27,920 nucleotides of DNA from assembly GCA_016194465.1 (NCBI GenBank), contig JACQBO010000010.1, positions 1-27,920 of the forward strand. Direction: 5' to 3'. The position numbers and the translations under genes are program-made. A model generated the notes under the pieces. It was not told where the DNA came from and did not search any database. It saw nothing but the letters and a program-made list of their open reading frames with translations. How positions within the stretch are numbered: position 1 is the stretch's first letter; each line of letters begins with the position of its first letter. Shown here one piece after another: positions 23,342 through 27,920 of the stretch. Source of the stretch: Candidatus Kerfeldbacteria bacterium (GTDB lineage: Bacteria; Patescibacteriota; Patescibacteriia; SBBC01; CAIJZX01).

Positions 23342-23837
23342 GGGATCGAACCAGGGGACGGGTTTGCCAGCCACACAGGGCCACGGCGACGGCATCAGCC
23401 TCATCGTCGGACTTTGGCGCCCGGGGCAAGGACAAAAGCATGGCAATCATGCGCTGAACCTGTTTTTTATCGGCTCGCCCATCACCGGTCACAGTCAATT
23501 TTACCCGCGTCGGAGTAAACTCCTGGACGGGCAAGTGTCGCTTGGCAGCGGCCAAAAGACCAATCCCCCGCGCTTGCCCCACCACCATAGCCGTACTCAC
23601 ATTCTTACTGAAAAAAAGTTCTTCGATCGCCATCGACTCAGGCCGATACCGAGACATGATCGCGACCAGCTGTTGATAGAGTTCTTGGAGTCGTTCCGAC
23701 GTGGTGGTTTGGCTGGTCGTGTGCAGGCAACCAGATGCGACCAAGACAGGCTGACGATGCTCGTCGGTCACCACCGCCCAGCCGAAGCTTCCCAGCCCCG
23801 GATCGACCCCCAGCACCCGGCGGGGGCTATTCGGCAT
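23334..23837 (-). CDS. ruvC: Crossover junction endodeoxyribonuclease RuvC
   Basis: Dimeric Mg2+-dependent Holliday-junction resolvase of 167 residues, normal length. Seen: VLGVDPGLGSFGWAV (catalytic Asp12), AIEELFFSKN (Glu72 region), GVARG-like GQARGIGLLAAA, TGDGRADKKQVQRM and the C-terminal catalytic pair in KSDDEADAVAVALC (Asp145, Asp148). All four acidic residues are present, so it should be active. The yebC-ruvC order is classical, but ruvA and ruvB do not follow; instead a glycogen synthase overlaps its end by 8 bases. The ATG overlaps the yebC end by 11 bases. Confidence 0.95.
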   Translation of the reverse strand: MPNSPRRVLGVDPGLGSFGWAVVTDEHRQPVLVASGCLHTTSQTTTSERLQELYQQLVAIMSRYRPESMAIEELFFSKNVSTAMVVGQARGIGLLAAAKRHLPVQEFTPTRVKLTVTGDGRADKKQVQRMIAMLLSLPRAPKSDDEADAVAVALCGWQTRPLVRSHG

Positions 23838-24552
23838 GGGAAAAAAAATTATCTACATCGTCGTGTTCTTCCAAGGCCTGAAAGAGAGCAAAAAGTTTTT
23901 TTTGGGCGGCCGTATCAATTTTCATCGGCGTCGTTGGCACAAACTCTAGACCAGCCTCTTGGGGCGCATAACCCTGAGCGAGTAGCCACTCCCGAACAGC
24001 TTGAAGTTTTTCCGGTGAGGTTATGATGACGCAGTCACCCGCCTCTAGTGAAACATCCTCCGCCCCAACGTCAACAAGCTGCAAACCAAAATCGTCAATC
24101 GTTTGGTTGGTAATCGTGTGTGCCGGTAAGCGAATGACACCGCGACGTTCAAACATCCAGGCAACACTATTTTGTCCCCCGAGCGAGCCGCCATGTTGAG
24201 AAAAAAGATGTCGCATATCGGCCGCGGTACGGTTGGTGTTATCGGTGATGGCCTGCACCAATACCGCTACTCCGCCAGGCCCGAAACCCTCATATAATAC
24301 CTCTTTGACCTGGTCGCTCTTGAGCTCTCCAGCGCCGGCCTTGATGGCGCGATCAACATTATCATTCGGCATGTTGGCAGCACGGGCCCGGTCAATGGCT
24401 AGCCGGAGCTGAAAGTTCATGGCCGGGTCCTTACCGCCCATTTTAGCGGCGATGGCGATCGCGCGGGCCAGCTTCGTAAAAACTGAAGACCGCCGCGCGT
24501 CGGCGATTCCCTTTTGACGCTTGATGGTTGACCACTTTGAGTGTCCGGACAT
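23827..24552 (-). CDS. YebC/PmpR family regulator (TACO1-like)
   Basis: 241 residues. The N-terminus MSGHSKWSTIKRQKGIADAR is the family signature, followed by KLARAIAIAAKMGGKDPAMNFQLRLAIDRARAANMPNDNVDRAIK, EVLYEGFGPGGVAVLVQAITDNTNRTAADMRHLFSQHGGSLG and the C-terminal EFVPTT. Family members are DNA-binding regulators in some bacteria and translation factors that relieve ribosome stalling (for example at polyproline) in others. The start at 24552 is fixed by MSGHSKWS; the longer frame reads into the promoter. It is the first gene of the minus-strand run, driven by a strong promoter about 50 bases upstream with a leader of about 40 bases. Confidence 0.95.
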   Translation of the reverse strand: MSGHSKWSTIKRQKGIADARRSSVFTKLARAIAIAAKMGGKDPAMNFQLRLAIDRARAANMPNDNVDRAIKAGAGELKSDQVKEVLYEGFGPGGVAVLVQAITDNTNRTAADMRHLFSQHGGSLGGQNSVAWMFERRGVIRLPAHTITNQTIDDFGLQLVDVGAEDVSLEAGDCVIITSPEKLQAVREWLLAQGYAPQEAGLEFVPTTPMKIDTAAQKKLFALFQALEEHDDVDNFFSHAE

Positions 24553-24598
24553 GAGGGTAAGGTTTGATCGAGGCTTTCTCGGTGGTTTTATCTTCGAT

Positions 24599-24627
24599 AT
24601 TTTACCAAAAAAGACAACCCAAGTCAA
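24599..24627 (-). promoter_or_regulatory. Strong promoter of the yebC-ruvC-glucan operon
   Basis: On the minus strand TTGACT (24627-24622), 17-base spacer, TAAAAT (24604-24599) with a TGG extension. This is the best promoter match in the window; the predicted start is near 24592. Confidence 0.75.
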
Positions 24628-24656
24628 CGAGAAGCAGAGAAAAAATCTTCCACACC

Positions 24657-24776
24657 TTGCGCCACCCAGGGTTGTCTGCTAGAGTCCGATTACTGGTTCT
24701 GGCTTGATCTCCGGTCCCACGAAAAAATAATTGATCAGAGACGCTCCCGCCAGCCATGCTTGGGCGGGAGTTCTTT
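24657..24776 (+). ncRNA. Candidate small RNA with promoter and intrinsic terminator
   Basis: The 285-bp gap 24553-24837 contains, on the plus strand, TTGCGC (24657-24662), 17 bases, and an extended -10 TGCTAGAGT (24677-24685), then about 90 bases without an open frame, then a terminator ending in TTCTTT at 24776. A transcript of about 85 bases from near 24692 is predicted, with a possible TGATC/GATCA pairing upstream of the terminator. It matches no RNA family I know, and does not fold as a tRNA. It could also be a leader or simply a terminator with an accidental promoter-like match. Confidence 0.3.
24744..24776 (+). terminator. Rho-independent terminator
   Basis: CTCCCGCC (24744-24751) pairs with GGCGGGAG (24763-24770), an 8-bp GC-rich stem with an 11-base loop, followed directly by TTCTTT. 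It terminates plus-strand transcription just ahead of the GT-C operon promoter and insulates it. Confidence 0.65.
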
Positions 24777-24821
24777 ATGGTTTGTGCGGGGGTCTGGCCA
24801 GGTGCCAGAAGCGCAAAAAAC

Positions 24822-24830
24822 TGGTATACT
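24822..24830 (+). promoter_or_regulatory. Extended -10 promoter of the GT-C operon, leaderless
   Basis: TGGTATACT ends 7 bases before the ATG at 24838, so transcription would start at or one base from the start codon. No good -35. Confidence 0.55.
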
Positions 24831-24837
24831 TTGCTTC

Positions 24838-26481
24838 ATGAAACGGCCGGCGCGGGCAGCAAGCCAGTTTATCCGGGGACAGTGGTGGTGGCTATCGTAC
24901 CTGACGATCTTCAGTCTCGCCTTTCTGGTTTTTTTATATCTCCAGGCCAGTCCGAACTTCGCTGACCCCGACTCTTTTTATCATGCCAAGATGGCTCTTC
25001 TAATCCGTCAGCAGGGCGTGGTCACGAAGTTTCCCTGGTTGCAGCTCACGGTGCTCGGGCAGAACTATACTGATCAGCATCTGCTCTATCACGTCGCTTT
25101 GATCCCTTTTGTGGCCTGGTTTTCTCCGCTGGTTGGGCTGAAGCTGGCCACGGTTTTTTTTGGCGCCACCCTGATCACGGTTGTCTACTGGGTGATGCGT
25201 CAATGGCGTGTCCGATGGCCACTCTTCTTTGCCCTGATCCTGCTCTTTTCTCGCCCATTCAGTTTCCGCATGTCACTCGCTAAGGCGCCGAGCACATCGC
25301 TTATTTTCTTGATCGTTGGCTTGAACTGGATTTTTCACTTTCATTGGCGACGCCTGGCGGCATTGGCGTTTGCCTATGTCTGGTACTATGGCGGATTTGC
25401 TTTGCTTGGCGTGGCCGCCCTCGTGCATACCGTGGTGAGCCTAGCCCAAAATCGTTGGAGCAAAGGACCGAAAAGCCATCAGTTTGTGCAGAAAGTCTTG
25501 GCGACCGCTAGTCTCCGTTCGCGCCATAATCGGCGTCAATATTTAAATGTCAAGGTATTAGCCGCGGTCGCAGGCGGCCTATTGGCTGGCGTCGTGATCA
25601 ATCCGTACTTCCCGCACAACCTGGCTTTTTACTATCACCAACTCATCAACATCGGGGTCATCAATTTTCAGCACGTGATTGGCGTGGGCGGAGAATGGTA
25701 CCCGTACGGCTTTGGCGAGCTCGTGGCCAACGCCGCGTTTGCGACGATCCTGATTCTTTTGGCCGTGGTGGGGATCATATCCCGGCCGAGTGCCCAGTCC
25801 AAACAGAGTCTGACGCTCGGTCTCTTGACGATAATATTTTTTTTCTTAACTCTGAAGTCCCGGCGGTACGTGGAGTATTATGTGCCGATGGCTGTTTTAT
25901 TTAGTGCCTTCAGTATCTCCGATGCGTTGCGGGGGAAAACCGGACAAGAGATTCTGACTGAGGCACGCCGCATGTTCTGGCATTCCCAGCTTGGCCGCTA
26001 TGGATCTGCCTTTGTGCTCGGGGCTCTTCTTTTCGCCTTTGGATATATCGCCGGCCGCGACCTCTCCAACGAAAAAAATGATTTGCAGGGCGGCTTTCGC
26101 ATCGGCCAGTACCAGGCGGCCAGCCAGTGGCTGGCCGAGCATACGCCCGTCGTCAGCCGCGTGGTCCATTCGGATTGGGACGAATTCCCGTTGCTATTTT
26201 ATTACAACACCCATAACACATACATCGTCGGTCTCGACCCCACTTTTTTGTACAAGGCCAACCAGGATATCTACTGGACCTGGGCCAATATCACCTTGGG
26301 AAAGTTCGACGGCGACGTCTATCAGGCGGTGACCAAAACCTTGGGAGCCCGGTATGTGTTTATTGCCCACGGTCACCAGGTGATGGAGCGATACTTCCAA
26401 GACCATCGCAACTTTGTTCAAGTCTACACTGATGCCGAAGCGACAATTTATCAGGCCAGCAACTTGAGCGTGAAGAAATGA
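24838..26481 (+). CDS. GT-C fold membrane glycosyltransferase, oligosaccharyltransferase STT3-like
   Basis: 547 residues with a basic N-terminus, about 11 hydrophobic segments and a C-terminal soluble domain of about 130 residues. The first outer loop carries ADPDSFYHAKMALLIRQQG, resembling the metal-binding DxD ... YHxxxA region of STT3/PglB/AglB-type oligosaccharyltransferases and other lipid-linked-sugar GT-C enzymes. The C-terminal domain has WLAEHTPVVSRVVHSDWDEFPLLF, where SDWDEFP sits where STT3 proteins have WWDYG. Predicted to use polyprenyl-phosphate-linked sugars in the membrane, possibly glycosylating surface proteins such as pilins; that is inference. The ATG at 24838 is chosen because it is 7 bases after an extended -10; the longer frame from 24760 crosses the terminator. 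It ends in ATGA with the next gene. Confidence 0.75.
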   Translation: MKRPARAASQFIRGQWWWLSYLTIFSLAFLVFLYLQASPNFADPDSFYHAKMALLIRQQGVVTKFPWLQLTVLGQNYTDQHLLYHVALIPFVAWFSPLVGLKLATVFFGATLITVVYWVMRQWRVRWPLFFALILLFSRPFSFRMSLAKAPSTSLIFLIVGLNWIFHFHWRRLAALAFAYVWYYGGFALLGVAALVHTVVSLAQNRWSKGPKSHQFVQKVLATASLRSRHNRRQYLNVKVLAAVAGGLLAGVVINPYFPHNLAFYYHQLINIGVINFQHVIGVGGEWYPYGFGELVANAAFATILILLAVVGIISRPSAQSKQSLTLGLLTIIFFFLTLKSRRYVEYYVPMAVLFSAFSISDALRGKTGQEILTEARRMFWHSQLGRYGSAFVLGALLFAFGYIAGRDLSNEKNDLQGGFRIGQYQAASQWLAEHTPVVSRVVHSDWDEFPLLFYYNTHNTYIVGLDPTFLYKANQDIYWTWANITLGKFDGDVYQAVTKTLGARYVFIAHGHQVMERYFQDHRNFVQVYTDAEATIYQASNLSVKK

Positions 26482-27788
26482 TTACACTGGAAGCCATTCT
26501 GTTATTCATTTCCGGCTGGGGTTCAGGCACCCTTCTGGAAAATCACTACGGAGACCCGTTCATCGTCGGCACTGGACGAATCCTCATTATTCCCTTGCTT
26601 GGCTTGGTGGGGTTTATCCTCTATGTTTTTTCGGGAGCGGGAAAAAAGCAATCACGTGAGCGGACCCGGTTTTTCATCGCCGCTGCTACCACCCTCGCCA
26701 TTTTACTGACTATCGTCAGCCAGCAAGTATCGATCCGGGTACACGGCCAGAAGGGGTTCGGGAAAAACGATGGGGCAGTCCAGACAGAAGAAGCCGCCCG
26801 TTTTTTTCTCCACGGCATCAATCCATACACGGCTCAGTACCACAATACATCCTTTCGATACTTTTTTTCACGAGATACACCGAATGGCGATCATGTCGCC
26901 GATACCCACTACGCATATCTGCCCACCGTCTTTCTTCTGGATGTTCCGGGGGTCTGGCTGAAAGACCACCTCGGCGCACCCGTCGACTTTCAAACCATTT
27001 CGGTCATCGCTTTACTGGGATTGAGCACGCTGCTCATCTGGTCGGTCAAGTCATGGACCACCAGAACCCAGGTTCTTCTACTCACGATCGGAAACCCTTT
27101 TATTTGGGTTTTCCCCATCTCTGGATTTAACGACATGATTTACCTTTGTTTTCTAGTTGGTGCGGTGGTCGCCACAATCCACAAACGTTGGGTATGGGCC
27201 GGCCTGGCGTTTGGGCTAACGGTGGCGACGAAACAAACGGCTTGGGCGACGATACCATTCTTATTCTGGTGGTGGTGGTGGTATAAACGGCAGTTTCCCC
27301 AAGAAACGAAAGGCCTCAAGCAGATGGTAGCATATGCCTTAGTAACCGCAGGCATTTTCCTCGTGCCGTTTATTATTTGGAGTCCCTATAACTTTTATGA
27401 TGACGCGGTGCGATACGTGGCGGGGGTCATACCGTGGTCTTATCCAATTTCCGGGGTTACCTTTCTTCAATATTTAAGGATTTGGAGGTTGATTCCATCT
27501 CCCTGGACCGTTATACCCGCGGCACCGTTTCAGCTATTCGCGGCCACGCCAGTTTTATTACTGGGCGCTAAATTTATTCGACGAAAACCAAGTATAGAAA
27601 ACTGGCTATCTGTATCAACTATTCTGGTGCTCGTCCTGACCCTTTTTAACCGTTTCGGCCCGGGCAATTACTATTCCGCGGTTCTGACTATGGCTATTGC
27701 TAGTTATGTCTTGGGCTATTTGAGGCCAAAAGAGAAAAACGAAGCAGAAAAAAAGTACGGCCATGGTGTTCGCCCGGCCCAAAAATAG
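26478..27788 (+). CDS. GT-C fold membrane glycosyltransferase (GT87/polyprenyl-phosphate mannosyltransferase-like)
   Basis: 436 residues, about 10-11 hydrophobic segments. After two N-terminal helices and a loop, the sequence DGAVQTEEAARFFLHGINPYTAQY matches the D....T..AA..LL.G.NPY signature of GT87/DUF2029-like enzymes, where the aspartate is catalytic. Further blocks: THYAYLPTVFLLDVPGVW, NPFIWVFPISGFNDMIYLCFL, GLTVATKQTAWATIPFLF followed by five consecutive Trp (TGG x5, 27267-27281), and GVIPWSYPISG. Likely transfers a sugar from a polyprenyl-phosphate donor at the outer face of the membrane. Overlaps the STT3-like gene by 4 bases (ATGA) and the next gene by 26. Acceptor and sugar unknown; a small-lineage-specific surface glycan or glycolipid is plausible. 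Confidence 0.75.
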   Translation: MITLEAILLFISGWGSGTLLENHYGDPFIVGTGRILIIPLLGLVGFILYVFSGAGKKQSRERTRFFIAAATTLAILLTIVSQQVSIRVHGQKGFGKNDGAVQTEEAARFFLHGINPYTAQYHNTSFRYFFSRDTPNGDHVADTHYAYLPTVFLLDVPGVWLKDHLGAPVDFQTISVIALLGLSTLLIWSVKSWTTRTQVLLLTIGNPFIWVFPISGFNDMIYLCFLVGAVVATIHKRWVWAGLAFGLTVATKQTAWATIPFLFWWWWWYKRQFPQETKGLKQMVAYALVTAGIFLVPFIIWSPYNFYDDAVRYVAGVIPWSYPISGVTFLQYLRIWRLIPSPWTVIPAAPFQLFAATPVLLLGAKFIRRKPSIENWLSVSTILVLVLTLFNRFGPGNYYSAVLTMAIASYVLGYLRPKEKNEAEKKYGHGVRPAQK

Positions 27789-27920
27789 CACAAAGTTTTT
27801 CTGGATCATGGTCCTGGTGGCTGTGGGCGCCGCCCTGCTACCCTATGGGCTTGGCTCAGCCCTCACCCCACCCGGCTACAAGTTTTACGGACACACGTAC
27901 TTGACGCTCGGCGACGCTCA
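27763..27920 (+). CDS. N-terminus of a third membrane glycosyltransferase-like protein, cut by window end
   Basis: 52 residues visible, frame open to the edge. A basic start (MVFARPKNSTKFF) leads into one hydrophobic helix (WIMVLVAVGAALLPYGLG) and then PPGYKFYGHTYLTLGDA. The pattern of a single helix followed by an outer-loop P.GY.F.G.....GDA resembles the beginning of multi-pass GT-C-like proteins found next to such genes. It starts 26 bases inside the preceding GT-C gene, in another frame, so the three are co-translated. The call rests on few residues. Confidence 0.6.
   Translation, partial: MVFARPKNSTKFFWIMVLVAVGAALLPYGLGSALTPPGYKFYGHTYLTLGDA

Noticed and set aside
23328..24026. 232-codon plus-strand open frame
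   Set aside because: Antisense to ruvC and yebC, which have clear family motifs; composition is that of a shadow frame.
24553..24837. tRNA or riboswitch in the largest gap
   Set aside because: No cloverleaf, T-loop consensus or CCA end could be found, and no known riboswitch core was recognised; only promoters, a terminator and a possible small RNA are supported.
27267..27281. TGG x5 run as a microsatellite or phase-variable tract
   Set aside because: A trinucleotide repeat cannot shift the frame and codes for Trp within a membrane-edge segment; noted in the gene entry only.
1..27920. CRISPR array, insertion sequence, integrase or phage genes
   Set aside because: No regularly spaced repeats, transposase motifs or att-like duplications were seen; the window is ordinary chromosomal DNA with an accessory-like glucan and glycosyltransferase part.

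Overview
The window reads as chromosomal DNA from a small-genome bacterium, most likely a Patescibacteria/CPR lineage. That assignment is inferred and the phylum is not proven. The reasons are very dense packing (many ATGA/GTGA junctions, stops and starts shared by neighbours), few Shine-Dalgarno sites with -10 boxes lying almost on the start codons, and a mix of housekeeping genes with alpha-glucan and GT-C glycosyltransferase genes. TGA is used as a normal stop, so this is not a lineage that reads UGA as glycine. Base composition is moderately GC-rich by eye.

Layout. 1-2748 (+): the 3' part of valS, then a promoter and a 68-aa two-helix membrane protein. 2790-5631 (-): a PilB/GspE-type pilus ATPase whose C-terminus is frameshifted, preceded by a degenerate DHH-family protein. 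5630-6106 (+): tsaE, which shares CATG with the DHH start and CTAG with the next gene's stop. 6103-7851 (-): the classical origin-side operon rpmH-rnpA-yidD-yidC plus a PRC-barrel protein. 7852-8032: AT-rich, with DnaA boxes, a probable oriC. 8033-10892 (+): dnaA-dnaN-DUF721/dciA-like; the DnaA reading frame loses its C-terminal DNA-binding signature. 10885-13746 (-): a class A penicillin-binding protein with a long Ig-like C-terminus. 13794-14996 (+): tyrS.

14974-24552 (-) is one long, almost gap-free run: yebC-ruvC-glgA-GH57, then an internal promoter and GH57(+UVR)-kinase-kinase-glgA-galT-like. This is an alpha-glucan module with two starch/glycogen synthases, two GH57 enzymes, two APH-fold small-molecule kinases and a GalT-superfamily nucleotidyltransferase, attached to a recombination/regulator pair. 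24553-24837 is a 285-bp gap holding the yebC promoter, a possible small RNA with a terminator, and a leaderless promoter. 24838-27920 (+) carries three overlapping genes for multi-pass GT-C-like membrane glycosyltransferases, the last cut off by the window end.

What stands out: the non-canonical glucan cluster with paired kinases and a UVR-tailed GH57; the overlapping divergent promoters at tsaE/DHH; the repeated use of extended -10 promoters that give leaderless or near-leaderless mRNAs; and two essential-looking genes (dnaA, pilB) whose C-terminal coding is disrupted. No tRNA, CRISPR array, IS element or phage gene was seen.
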